The position numbers were made by a program, and so were the translations under genes. Below, one piece after another: positions 45,458-55,069 of a stretch of DNA of 64,000 bases; position 1 is the stretch's first letter; every line of letters begins with the position of its first letter. This DNA comes from Aquimarina sp. AU58 (GTDB lineage Bacteria; Bacteroidota; Bacteroidia; Flavobacteriales; Flavobacteriaceae): positions 186,001-250,000 of the forward strand of contig NZ_OMPD01000013.1 in NCBI RefSeq assembly GCF_900312745.1, read 5' to 3'. Below the pieces are notes generated by a model. It searched no databases. It worked only from the letters and a program-made list of their open reading frames with translations, and was not told the origin of the DNA.

Positions 45458-46729
45458 TCACTCTGTTTTTGAAAAGATATTCATAACAACCAGCGTTACC
45501 AATGCTGGTAATAACCAAGCTAAACTATACACCCCTAAAGGAAGAGCTTTTAAAATCGGAGTAACATAGTCCTGCATTCCTACAACTCCTAAAAAATCAG
45601 GAATACTAAATAAAATAGTCACGATAACTACAGTTCTAAATACTAATGAAGAAGTAAATCTATTAGGTAAAACATTTAACAGAATCAAAATAATGGTTAA
45701 AGGGTAAATAAACATAAGTGCTGGTATTGCTATATCAATGATATAATGTACATCAAATTGCCCCATTAATACCCCTAGAATACAAGCTACAATTGCAGTA
45801 ATAAGGTATGCTTTTTGAGATCCATTACAAATTCCTTTTATAAAATCTGCAGTACCGGTTACAATACCTACAGCCGTAGTAAAACAGGCCAACCCAACCA
45901 AAATACTTAAAAAAACTTTACCTATACTACCTAATGTTTTTAAACTCATTCCCGATAATAAATCTGTTCGCGAAATAGTAGTATCAAAATCAGCACCAAA
46001 TAATGCTCCACTATAAATCATACCAGCATAAATAACAAAAAGGCCTATTCCTGCCAAAACACCAGATCCAATAATTAGTTTTCGATTTCTATCAAAATTA
46101 TTTTCTCCTTTAATTTTTAGAGATACAATAATAACTCCACCCACAACAACAGCTCCTATTGCATCAAATGTTTGATAGCCTTCTAGCAACCCTTTAATAA
46201 AAGGAGTTCCAAATTCTGAAGGATTAATCGCAGGTGTTTGCATTGAAAAAATACTAATACATATGATACTAAGTACAACGATAAATATAATAGGAGAAAG
46301 AAATTTGCCTAATAAACTAAGAATCTTAGATCGATTAAGTACAAAAAGCAACACTAATGCAAAATAAATAGTGCTGGTCAACCAGGCATTTGTGCCAAAA
46401 AAAGGTTGAATTGCCATCTCATGGGTTACAGATGCAGTTCTCGGGGAAGGCAATGTGATAGAGATCAAATAAACCAATATACAATAAACAAGACTAAATG
46501 TAGGAGATACTTTCTTTGCAAAATCAAGCATAGTTCCTTGTAAGCGGGCGTGCGCAAAAATTCCTAATAAAGGAATAACTACTGCCGAAATAGCAAAACC
46601 CATAATAACCATAAACCATGCATCACCTGCTTTATACCCCAAAAGTGGAGGAAGCATTAAGTTTCCTGCACCAAAAAACATTGAAAATAATGCAAATCCT
46701 GCAACAAAAGTTTCTTTATTAAATCTCAT
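45458..46729 (-). CDS. brnQ: Branched-chain amino acid:cation symporter (BrnQ, LIVCS family)
   Basis: 423 aa with about 12 membrane helices and the BrnQ opening FVAGFALFSMFFGAGNLMLPP, followed by SPRTASVTHEMAIQPFFG. It takes up Leu, Ile and Val with Na+ or H+. Length and start are normal. It is transcribed towards the peroxidase gene, 64 bp away after the stop, without a clear terminator between them. Confidence 0.93.
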   Translation of the reverse strand: MRFNKETFVAGFALFSMFFGAGNLMLPPLLGYKAGDAWFMVIMGFAISAVVIPLLGIFAHARLQGTMLDFAKKVSPTFSLVYCILVYLISITLPSPRTASVTHEMAIQPFFGTNAWLTSTIYFALVLLFVLNRSKILSLLGKFLSPIIFIVVLSIICISIFSMQTPAINPSEFGTPFIKGLLEGYQTFDAIGAVVVGGVIIVSLKIKGENNFDRNRKLIIGSGVLAGIGLFVIYAGMIYSGALFGADFDTTISRTDLLSGMSLKTLGSIGKVFLSILVGLACFTTAVGIVTGTADFIKGICNGSQKAYLITAIVACILGVLMGQFDVHYIIDIAIPALMFIYPLTIILILLNVLPNRFTSSLVFRTVVIVTILFSIPDFLGVVGMQDYVTPILKALPLGVYSLAWLLPALVTLVVMNIFSKTE

Positions 46730-46947
46730 TTGGTTAGGTATTTATATCCTTTAATAAGCAATAATAATGAAACCATAATAAGCATACAAAATAATCGTAA
46801 TAGTATTTATAAATAGAAAAGCAATAATGAGTTAAAAATTAATATATAACTATAGCTGAAAACTTAGCGCATTCATAAAAAAATATTTATTTACATTTTA
46901 AAAGAGTATTGTTTCTAGTTTCTTTGCTCTTTAAATTAAAAAGTAAA

Positions 46948-47727
46948 ATGATAATAACGTATAAAGGGATCAAAATAAATTATAATACTTCGGGAAAAGG
47001 TACTCCCGTAGTCTTTCTGCATGGGTTTTTAGAAAATTCTACCATGTGGGAAGAAACCATCGATCATATATCAAGTACATATCATTGCATTTCTATCGAT
47101 CTTTTAGGTCACGGTCTTACCGAGTGTATGGGGTATATACATACTATGGAGGATATGGCACAAGCAATCAAGGTTGTTTTAGATGACCTAAACATCTCTA
47201 AGGCTTCTTTTGTAGGTCATTCTATGGGTGGTTATGTAGCTCTAGCCTATGTAGACCTTTTTCCAAATATAGTTTCGGGATTAGTATTGTTAAATTCTAC
47301 TTCGTTTCCTGATAGCATAGAGAGAAAACAAAATCGGAGTAGAGCCATTGAGATAGTCAAGAATAATCCTGACGCATATACTAGCATGGCAATTGCAAAT
47401 CTTTTTGCTGAAGAAAATCGATTGCGATTAGCAGATAAAATAAATATGATCAAAGATCAAGCCTCAAAGATTTCTTTGCAAGGAATTATTTCTGGTTTAG
47501 AAGGAATGAAAGTAAGAAAAGATCACACATCTCTTCTATCCAGTTTTAATAAGCCAAAAATCATCTTTGCCGGAACCAAAGATCCTATTTTACTATATGA
47601 TCAAAGTATTAAAGAATCGAAGCAATGTAATATCAATCTTGTTAGTTTTGATGGAGGCCATATGTCATATTTAGAGAATAAAGACGAATATATTGAAAAA
47701 CTTCACCTGTTTCTAGGCTCTTTTTAA
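46948..47727 (+). CDS. Alpha/beta hydrolase
   Basis: 259 aa from the ATG at 46948; the frame extends upstream to a TTG at 46909, but MIITYKGIKINYNTSG is the normal family start. Oxyanion loop VVFLHGFLENSTMW, nucleophile elbow GHSMGG (Ser about 97), the acid in AGTKDPI and the His in DGGHMSYLEN complete the triad. No signal peptide, so it is cytosolic. The substrate (ester, lactone or other) cannot be told. Confidence 0.88.
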   Translation: MIITYKGIKINYNTSGKGTPVVFLHGFLENSTMWEETIDHISSTYHCISIDLLGHGLTECMGYIHTMEDMAQAIKVVLDDLNISKASFVGHSMGGYVALAYVDLFPNIVSGLVLLNSTSFPDSIERKQNRSRAIEIVKNNPDAYTSMAIANLFAEENRLRLADKINMIKDQASKISLQGIISGLEGMKVRKDHTSLLSSFNKPKIIFAGTKDPILLYDQSIKESKQCNINLVSFDGGHMSYLENKDEYIEKLHLFLGSF

Positions 47728-47793
47728 TACAAAACTTAGGAGATAATAAATCTATTTTTGATTTCTCTAAAAGATAGGTAATTTCATATGTTA

Positions 47794-47853
47794 TTTAGAC
47801 GAAATACTTCTTTTCGGGTCAAAAAACACTATAAAAGAAGTATTTCGTCTAAA
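47794..47853. repeat. 21-bp perfect inverted repeat (hairpin)
   Basis: Left arm TTTAGACGAAATACTTCTTTT is at 47794-47814 and its exact complement at 47833-47853, with an 18-nt loop. No T-run follows on the plus strand. It is stronger than any terminator in the window and lies between the hydrolase and the DUF1660-like gene. It may be a repeat element or a structured RNA. Confidence 0.7.
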
Positions 47854-47974
47854 AATCAATGATTTATGGTGATTTTTTCTTACAAAAATGCGAATAATAA
47901 AAAAAAAAATATTATTATTGTATTGATAATGAACCAATAACCCTTTTCCATGAATTTTTAACCCCCTAAGAATA

Positions 47975-48244
47975 ATGAAAAAAACTACCCCAACCTCCGC
48001 ATTTTCTTTTTCAAAAATTTACTGTTCTCTATTTGGCCATGACTATCTTCTTTCTAAAAATGTTACTCATCACATTAAAGAATATACCTGTTCACACTGT
48101 GGTGAACAAGCCACTACTAATAGTAGAGGACGATTAGAGGCAATGACGCCTAAGTTAAAAGAAATCAATAATGCTTTAGCCTCTGTACATGCTAAGAAAC
48201 AGGCAAGAACTAATCGTGATACTCCATTTCAGGCAGCTTCATAA
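47975..48244 (+). CDS. Small zinc-ribbon-like protein (DUF1660-like)
   Basis: 89 aa. CSLFGHDYLLSKNVTHHIKEYTCSHCGEQ has the Cys...Cys-x-x-Cys-G layout of DUF1660, a family first named from phages but common in Flavobacteria as a single chromosomal gene. The C-terminal half is a basic helix. Function unknown; nucleic-acid or metal binding is plausible. There are no other phage genes nearby. Confidence 0.65.
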   Translation: MKKTTPTSAFSFSKIYCSLFGHDYLLSKNVTHHIKEYTCSHCGEQATTNSRGRLEAMTPKLKEINNALASVHAKKQARTNRDTPFQAAS

Positions 48245-48251
48245 TTATTAA

Positions 48252-49298
48252 TTATTCCTCAATCGGATTCCACCCCTGGGCTTGTATTGCTATCTTTTCG
48301 TTTGCTCTGGTCACTAATCCTATTCCACTTTTCTCATCTGTTATATGACCTATAACTGTAAGACTGGGATTTGCTTTTATTTTAGGATAATCTTCTTGTT
48401 TTATGGTAAATAATAATTCATAATCCTCACCACCATTTAGCGCTACTGTTGTACTATTCATTTTAAATTCTTCGCATGTAGATATAACTGTAGGATCTAA
48501 TGGGATTTTTTCCTCATATAAATTTACGCCAACTTTAGATTGAGAACAAAGATGTATTATTTCTGAAGACAAACCATCACTTATATCAATCATACTTGTT
48601 GGTTTTACATCTAATGCTTTAAGAAGTTCTGATATGTCTTTTCGTGCTTCTGGTTTAAGTTGCCTCTCAATGATATAAGTATATTTATCCAGGTCTGGCT
48701 GCGAATTAGGGTTAACCTCATAAACTTGTTTCTCTCGCTCTAATACCTGAAGTCCCAAATATGCTGCTCCCAAATCACCAGTTACAACCAGAAGGTCATT
48801 TTCCTTAGCTCCACTACGATATACCAAATCTTCTTCATTTGCGTATCCAACAGCCGTAATACTAATAAGTAGTCCTGTTGTTGAAGAAGTCGTATCCCCA
48901 CCTACTACATCTACATTATAAATCTTTGCCGCAGTTTCAATCCCTGCATATAATTCTTCTAATGCTTCCAAAGGAAATCTGTTTGATACTGCAATAGAAA
49001 CCGTGATTTGTGACGCTGTTGCATTCATAGCATAGACATCAGAAAGATTTACTATTACAGCTTTATACCCTAAATGCTTTAATGGAACATACGACAAATC
49101 AAAATGTACTCCTTCTATCAATAAATCTGTTGTTAATACGCATTTTTTATTTTCAAAATCCAAAACTGCTGCATCGTCCCCAATTCCGAGAGAAGTTGTT
49201 TTTTGGTTGATATCAAAATTCTTGGTCAAATGGTTAATAAGTCCAAATTCTCCTAATTCAGATAGTTGTGTTCTTGGTGTATTCTTGTCTTCAATCAT
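48252..49298 (-). CDS. thiL: Thiamine-monophosphate kinase
   Basis: 348 aa. It phosphorylates thiamine monophosphate to the active diphosphate. The AIR-synthase/ThiL fold is clear: LGIGDDAAVL (ATP/Mg site), TTDLLIEGVHFDL, GYKAVIVNLSDVYAMNA, VVGGDTTSS and ALNGGEDYELLFT. No TPP riboswitch was seen upstream and no other thiamine gene is near. The -7 box lies only 5 bp from the start codon, so the mRNA may be leaderless. Confidence 0.95.
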   Translation of the reverse strand: MIEDKNTPRTQLSELGEFGLINHLTKNFDINQKTTSLGIGDDAAVLDFENKKCVLTTDLLIEGVHFDLSYVPLKHLGYKAVIVNLSDVYAMNATASQITVSIAVSNRFPLEALEELYAGIETAAKIYNVDVVGGDTTSSTTGLLISITAVGYANEEDLVYRSGAKENDLLVVTGDLGAAYLGLQVLEREKQVYEVNPNSQPDLDKYTYIIERQLKPEARKDISELLKALDVKPTSMIDISDGLSSEIIHLCSQSKVGVNLYEEKIPLDPTVISTCEEFKMNSTTVALNGGEDYELLFTIKQEDYPKIKANPSLTVIGHITDEKSGIGLVTRANEKIAIQAQGWNPIEE

Positions 49299-49302
49299 TT
49301 TG

Positions 49303-49310
49303 CAAAGGTA
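49303..49310 (-). promoter_or_regulatory. -7 box (TACCTTTG) for thiL
   Basis: Full match to TAnnTTTG on the minus strand, 4 bp from the thiL ATG; a TTG lies at 49327-49329 on the same strand, 16 bp upstream. Transcription would begin at or next to the start codon. Confidence 0.5.
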
Positions 49311-49446
49311 GGTAACAAAGTGATTTCAATTCATAAAAAACTTCTGATTTTTCAGCCTTCTAAACCTAATGTAGAAGTCTTATGGCTTTGGGATATTAAA
49401 ACAATACTCAAAAAAGTTTAGTACATTTATTAAAATTGAAAACTAT

Positions 49447-50697
49447 ATGAAAAGGTATTTTATGTGTAATTTGTTATTATTTACAACTCTTATAGGTTGT
49501 AGTGGTGACGATAATGGTAATGACGTTTTTAATAATCCATCTGTTGCTACAAATGATGTTAAATCTGGCCCCTGTGAAAATGGCCTTGCTGGTGGGTTTT
49601 ATCCTTGTAACGGATATGATCTGATCACTAGAATATCACTCACAGAAATGTCTGCAGGTGCAGGTAATGATAGTTGGGGATGGACAGACTCACAAAGCGG
49701 TAAAGAATATGCATTAATAGGACTGGACAATGGTACGGCTTTCATAGATATTTCTACACCTGATAGTCCAATCTATTTAGGCAAACTACCAACCGCAACT
49801 GTAAATAGTCCGTGGAGGGATGTAAAAGTCTATCAAGATCACGCTTTTATTGTAAGTGAAGCTACTAATCATGGAATGCAGGTTTTCGATCTTACAAGGT
49901 TGCGAAATGTAACAAATCTACCTCAAACTTTTAATGCAGATGTCCATTTTACCGATTTTGGAAGTGCACATAATATTGTTATTAACGAAGATTCTGGATT
50001 TGCATATGCAGTAGGAACAAATAGATCCGGAACGTATCGAGGAGGTCCTGTATTCATTAATATACAAGATCCTAAAAACCCAATTGCCGCAGGAGGGTTT
50101 CTTTCTACAGGAGATAGAGCTTATAGTCATGATGCCCAAGCAATTAATTATCAAGGACCCGACACCGATTATACAGGTAAAGAAATATTAATTGGCAGTA
50201 ATGAGATAGAGGTTGTAATCGCAGATATTACAGACAAAAATAATCCTATTACTATATCTACTATTAAATATACAGATGTGGGGTATACTCATCAAGGATG
50301 GTTTACAGAAGATATGAGATATTTTATATTAGGAGACGAAACCGACGAACAAGGAGTTGGGTTTAATACCAGAACTATAATTTTTGATTTTGAAGATCTT
50401 GATAATCCTAAGTTTCATATGAATTATACTGGTCCTACTACAGCTATAGATCATAATGGATATGTAAAAGGAAATCTATTTTATCTGGCAAATTATAGAG
50501 CTGGAGTTAGAATACTTGATATTTCTGATATCGGAAATAAAAATATGACAGAAATAGGCTTTTTTGATACTTTCCCATCAAGTGATAGTGCAAGCTTTAA
50601 TGGTGTATGGAATGTATATCCTTATTTTGAAAGTGGAAATATTGTAATTAGCGATATCCAAGGAGGGTTTTTATTGATTCGAAAAAGTACTCCATAA
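49447..50697 (+). CDS. Choice-of-anchor B family surface lipoprotein
   Basis: 416 aa. Signal ends TTLIGC (Cys18), then SGDDNGND, an export-type lipoprotein N-terminus. The rest is the choice-of-anchor B domain: CENGLAGGFYPCNGYDL, MSAGAGNDSWGWTDSQSGKEYA, LVIVD-like repeats (ALIGLDNGTAFIDISTP, AFIVSEATNHGMQVFDL) forming a propeller, ending QGGFLLIRKS. Function unknown. It stops at the end of the domain, so the lipid is the anchor. The next gene is a close paralogue with a different C-terminus. Confidence 0.9.
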   Translation: MKRYFMCNLLLFTTLIGCSGDDNGNDVFNNPSVATNDVKSGPCENGLAGGFYPCNGYDLITRISLTEMSAGAGNDSWGWTDSQSGKEYALIGLDNGTAFIDISTPDSPIYLGKLPTATVNSPWRDVKVYQDHAFIVSEATNHGMQVFDLTRLRNVTNLPQTFNADVHFTDFGSAHNIVINEDSGFAYAVGTNRSGTYRGGPVFINIQDPKNPIAAGGFLSTGDRAYSHDAQAINYQGPDTDYTGKEILIGSNEIEVVIADITDKNNPITISTIKYTDVGYTHQGWFTEDMRYFILGDETDEQGVGFNTRTIIFDFEDLDNPKFHMNYTGPTTAIDHNGYVKGNLFYLANYRAGVRILDISDIGNKNMTEIGFFDTFPSSDSASFNGVWNVYPYFESGNIVISDIQGGFLLIRKSTP

Positions 50698-50974
50698 ACA
50701 TATATTAAAATATGATCCCAGTCGAGACCCCAAAATAATCTTTCTGGATTTTGCTTAAAATTGAAAAATGCATATCACTTTAATACAATTTCTCATTTTT
50801 TAACTCATAATTATGTGAAAAAATGTTAAAAACAGTTAAAAGAATGCAAACTGTATATAGAATTCACAAATACCTACACATAAAATCGATAAATTAGTTA
50901 ATTATTTAAAAACTAAACTATTAACATATGACATAAACTTCAATTTCTAAACAAACTCTTAAACCACAAACTCA

Positions 50975-53677
50975 ATGAAAAATCTAATTACTCTTCTACT
51001 GATATTATCAGTAGTATTCTCTTATGGTCAGACCCCTTGTCAAAACGGGCTGGCAGGTTCTTACCCTTGTAAAGATTACGATTTAATGTCTCACATCACG
51101 CTATCTCAAATGAGTGCCGGAGCCGGTAATGATAGCTGGGGATGGACAGATCCACAAAATGGTAATGAATATGCAATTATTGGTTTAAATAATGGAACCG
51201 CATTTATTGATATTTCGAATCCAACTAATCCTGTTTATCTTGGTAAATTACCAACAGCTACCTCTAATAGTACTTGGAGAGACGTAAAAGTGTATAAAAA
51301 TCATGCTTTTATAGTAAGTGAAGCTGCTAATCACGGAATGCAGGTTTTTGACCTTACAAGATTACGTAACGTAGCAAATCCTCCTCAAACTTTTACAGCA
51401 GATAAAAGATATACAGAATTCGGTAATGCTCACAACATTGTAATCAATGAAGATTCTGGATATGCCTACGTTGTAGGGGCTCAAAGAAATTCTGGTCCTT
51501 ATAAAGGAGGCCCTCTTTTTATTAACATTCAGGATCCAAAAAATCCAACCAATGCCGGAGGGCTTTTATCAGGTGGTCAACGCGCATACACTCATGATGC
51601 CCAAGTTATTACTTATAATGGTCCAGATAGTGACTATACAGGAAAAGAGATTCTTATTGGTAGTAACGAAATTGAAATCGTAATAGCCGATATTACCAAT
51701 AAATCAAATCCTAAAACAATATCAACTATAAAATATTCTGATGTTAAATACACTCACCAGGGGTGGTTTACAGAAGATCTAAAATATTTTATATTGGGAG
51801 ATGAGCTCGATGAACAAGGGGTTGGTTTTAATACAAAAACTATTGTTTTTGATTTTCAGGATTTAGATAATCCAAAATTTCATTTTAATTATTTTGGCCC
51901 AACACCAGCTACAGATCATAACGGATATGTAAAAGGTAATTTGTTTTACTTGGCAAATTATAGAGCAGGGATAAGGATTATAGATATTTCTAGCATTGGA
52001 ACCAAAACCATGACAGAGGTAGGGTTCTTTGATACTTATACCTCTAGTAATAGTGTAACTATGGATGGTGTGTGGAATGTATATCCCTATTTCAATAGCG
52101 GAAATATTGTTATAAGTGATATTCAAGGAGGGTTTTTCTTAATACGAAAAAGTGCACCCGCGGTATGTCAGGCAACCGTTCCTACCGGTGTCGGATCTTC
52201 TAACATAAATGCAACTTCTGCTACTATTAATTGGACAAGTGTTGCCAACGCTACTTATGATTTAAGATATCGTCAAACTGGAACTTCTTCCTGGACAACG
52301 ACGGCTGTAAATGGAACTTCTAATACCATAACCGGCTTGTCTGCCACCACATCTTACGAAGCACAAGTAAGAAGTAAATGTCAGGACGGGACTTCATCTA
52401 ACTACAGTAGTTCTGTTAATTTCACAACTACAGATGTGCAAGTGAATTATTGTAATTCTAATGGAAATAGTGTTTCTGATGAATACATTAGTAATGTATC
52501 TATCGGAAGTATAAATAATACGTCTGGTGCATCTAGTGGTGGTTATGCAGACCACACCTCTATATCCACTAATCTTGCAAAAGGCACATCACATACGATT
52601 ACGATCACTCCAACATGGTCGGGTACAGTATACAGTGAAGGGTATAGTGTATGGATCGACTTTAATCAAGATGGTGATTTTGCAGATTCTGGAGAACAAG
52701 TATGGTCACAGAATGCAACGAGAACTACCCCGGTTAGCGGAACGTTTTCAATCCCATCTAGCGCTTCTGCAGTATCGACCAGAATGCGTGTCTCTATGAA
52801 ATATAATTCTATCCCTACATCCTGTGAGTCATTCCCATATGGTGAAGTCGAAGATTACACGGTTACAATCACCGAAGGTAATGGTAATGTATGTGCTGGT
52901 GGAGTATCATCATTTCCGTACAATGAAAGCTTTGAAAATACTTTAGGTTTGTGGACACAATCATCATCAGATGATATCAATTGGACGGTTGATACTAATG
53001 GAACCCCATCAAGAAATACAGGACCATCAAGTGCAAATCAGGGAACATATTATGTCTATGTAGAAGCTTCCGGAAACGGAACAGGGTTTCCTAATAAGCG
53101 AGCAATACTAACATCTCCTTGTTTTGACCTAAGTGGTACTTCTTCTCCTGCATTCACATTTACATACCATATGTTTGGTGCATCTGATATGGGAAGTATA
53201 GCAGTCGAAGCATCGACAAATGATGGTGCTTCATGGACAAGTATTTGGAGTAAAACCGGTAATCAAGGAAATTCCTGGAACGCTATTAATCTTGATCTTT
53301 CTCAATATATTGGTGAGGCTCTAAGACTAAGATTCAACCGAGTTACAGGATCTACCTGGCAAGCCGATATCGCCATTGATAATATTGCTCTTACAACAAG
53401 TGTTGCTGCTAATTCATCTTTGATTGCAACAGAAGATATCTCCTTTTCGATCTTTCCAAATCCGGTTCAAGGATCAATCATGAATGTATTTATGGGTGAT
53501 AAAAGTGCTACTAATGAAACTTCAAAATTTGAAATCAAAAATTTTGTAGGGCAATTAGTAGGCAAAGGAACCGTTAAAAATACTATTGATGTTTCTAATT
53601 TGAAAACAGGAGTCTATTTTTTACAAGTTACCTCCAAAAACCAAGGTACTATTACCAAGCGTTTTGTAAAAAAATAA
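50975..53677 (+). CDS. Choice-of-anchor B protein with FN3, GEVED, MAM and T9SS sorting domains
   Basis: 900 aa. Signal peptide (ending SYGQ), then the choice-of-anchor B propeller (about 20-395), highly similar to the upstream lipoprotein. It is followed by FN3 (about 400-485), a GEVED domain (about 490-640; WIDFNQDGDFADSGEQ, FPYGEVEDYTVTI), a MAM-like domain (about 645-810; PYNESFENTLGLW) and a T9SS type A sorting tail (about 822-900; ISFSIFPNPVQGS). It is exported by T9SS and attached or released at the surface. Only 22 bp separate it from the next gene, so it probably heads an operon reaching the MbnP-MbnH pair. Confidence 0.9.
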   Translation: MKNLITLLLILSVVFSYGQTPCQNGLAGSYPCKDYDLMSHITLSQMSAGAGNDSWGWTDPQNGNEYAIIGLNNGTAFIDISNPTNPVYLGKLPTATSNSTWRDVKVYKNHAFIVSEAANHGMQVFDLTRLRNVANPPQTFTADKRYTEFGNAHNIVINEDSGYAYVVGAQRNSGPYKGGPLFINIQDPKNPTNAGGLLSGGQRAYTHDAQVITYNGPDSDYTGKEILIGSNEIEIVIADITNKSNPKTISTIKYSDVKYTHQGWFTEDLKYFILGDELDEQGVGFNTKTIVFDFQDLDNPKFHFNYFGPTPATDHNGYVKGNLFYLANYRAGIRIIDISSIGTKTMTEVGFFDTYTSSNSVTMDGVWNVYPYFNSGNIVISDIQGGFFLIRKSAPAVCQATVPTGVGSSNINATSATINWTSVANATYDLRYRQTGTSSWTTTAVNGTSNTITGLSATTSYEAQVRSKCQDGTSSNYSSSVNFTTTDVQVNYCNSNGNSVSDEYISNVSIGSINNTSGASSGGYADHTSISTNLAKGTSHTITITPTWSGTVYSEGYSVWIDFNQDGDFADSGEQVWSQNATRTTPVSGTFSIPSSASAVSTRMRVSMKYNSIPTSCESFPYGEVEDYTVTITEGNGNVCAGGVSSFPYNESFENTLGLWTQSSSDDINWTVDTNGTPSRNTGPSSANQGTYYVYVEASGNGTGFPNKRAILTSPCFDLSGTSSPAFTFTYHMFGASDMGSIAVEASTNDGASWTSIWSKTGNQGNSWNAINLDLSQYIGEALRLRFNRVTGSTWQADIAIDNIALTTSVAANSSLIATEDISFSIFPNPVQGSIMNVFMGDKSATNETSKFEIKNFVGQLVGKGTVKNTIDVSNLKTGVYFLQVTSKNQGTITKRFVKK

Positions 53678-53699
53678 TGTCTTTAAAATATACTAACAA

Positions 53700-55064
53700 A
53701 TGAATCGCTCTAAATTCTTATTCAATATACTAATCATCTGTATTGCAACATTAACTTTGATTGCTTGTGGTAGCGATGATGAAGATAACGTGACACCCGT
53801 TCCTCCTTTAGAAGGATTTCTGGGTGAAATAGACTGGGTAAAAACATTTGGAGGAAGTAATGAAGATAATGCCCTATCAGTAGTCGAAACTACTGATGGG
53901 GGTTATGCAATAGCCGGATATACCCAAAGCATTGACGGAGATATTACCGACAAAACCGCTCCTGATAGTGACTATTGGTTACTTAAAATAACCAAAGAAG
54001 GAGAAATTTCATGGAGTAAAACTTATGGAGGTTCTGGAGATGAAAGAGGAGAAAAAATCATTCAAACTACAGATGGTGGATATGCATTGGTAGGATATAG
54101 CAGAAGTGCAGATGAAGATGTAAGTACAAATGCCGGATTACAAGATTATTGGATTGTAAAAACAGATGCCTCTGGAGGTATTCAATGGGAAAAAAGTTTT
54201 GGATTTCCCGGAATAGACAGAGCTTTTTCTGTTGTACAAACTCGTGATGGTGGGTATTTCATTACAGGTTTTCTAGATGTAACCGCTAGTGGTGGAGAAG
54301 GCAATGACAACAAAAGTGGGTTTTCAAAACATGGAGTTGGAGAATTCTGGGGTATCAAACTTAATTCTGCAGGAGAAAAAGAATGGCGACGTTTCTTTGG
54401 TGGTACCAATAATGATCGTAGTTACGATGTAGTACAAACTCAAGATGATGGCTTTATAATGATCGGCTCATCAGAAAGTATTGATTTTGATATTACTAAT
54501 AGTAAAGGAAGCTATGATTTTTGGGCTGTAAAAATTAATAAAGAAGGTACTAAGTTATGGCAAAAATCATTTGGTGGATCAGAAATTGATGTAGGATATG
54601 CCATTGCAGCTACTGGTGACGGAAAATTTCTTATTGTAGGAGATTCCAGAAGTACAGATGGCGATATTTCTAGTGCCAATGGAAATGCCGATCTTTGGTT
54701 GATACAAATTGATGGTAATGGTAATCTACTTTGGGAAAAATCATTGGGCGGTACAGCCTTTGATACCGGTAGAGCTATTGCCAAAATGCAAAACGGTGGT
54801 TTTGTTATTACAGGTAACTCTAGAAGTAATGATATTGATGTTGCACAAAACAAAGGACAAAGTGATGTCTGGAGCATGATCATAACTACTAATGGAGAAG
54901 TCCAATGGAAACTGGCTAGCGGTGGTAGCCAAGCAGAATTTGGAGAAGGCTGCATAGAAACAAGCGACAAAAAAGTAATTGTTGTAGGCAACTCTGAAAG
55001 TAACGACTTTGATATCCCTGCCAATAAGGGATCTAAAGACGTACTAATAATTAAATATAAATAA
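53700..55064 (+). CDS. Tandem-repeat propeller lipoprotein
   Basis: 454 aa. Signal ends TLIAC, then GSDDEDN. Seven repeats of about 54-60 residues with WxKxFGGSxxDxAxSVxxTxDGGYxxxGxSxSxDxD and DYWxxKxxxxGxxxW. They are the same type as in the 21556 protein, but without the FN3 domain. It is probably a surface beta-propeller. It sits in a run of four closely spaced genes (gaps of 22, 5 and 9 bp) with the anchor-B protein, MbnP and MbnH, which suggests a shared role, perhaps in copper handling. Confidence 0.85.
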   Translation: MNRSKFLFNILIICIATLTLIACGSDDEDNVTPVPPLEGFLGEIDWVKTFGGSNEDNALSVVETTDGGYAIAGYTQSIDGDITDKTAPDSDYWLLKITKEGEISWSKTYGGSGDERGEKIIQTTDGGYALVGYSRSADEDVSTNAGLQDYWIVKTDASGGIQWEKSFGFPGIDRAFSVVQTRDGGYFITGFLDVTASGGEGNDNKSGFSKHGVGEFWGIKLNSAGEKEWRRFFGGTNNDRSYDVVQTQDDGFIMIGSSESIDFDITNSKGSYDFWAVKINKEGTKLWQKSFGGSEIDVGYAIAATGDGKFLIVGDSRSTDGDISSANGNADLWLIQIDGNGNLLWEKSLGGTAFDTGRAIAKMQNGGFVITGNSRSNDIDVAQNKGQSDVWSMIITTNGEVQWKLASGGSQAEFGEGCIETSDKKVIVVGNSESNDFDIPANKGSKDVLIIKYK

Positions 55065-55069
55065 ACACA

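Noticed and set aside
47975..48244. Prophage remnant around the DUF1660-like gene
   Set aside because: No integrase, capsid or tail genes nearby; the family occurs as a lone chromosomal gene in Flavobacteria.
54512..55024. 170-codon open frame on the minus strand opposite the repeat lipoprotein
   Set aside because: Its regular pattern follows the repeats of the real gene on the other strand; no start context or known motif.
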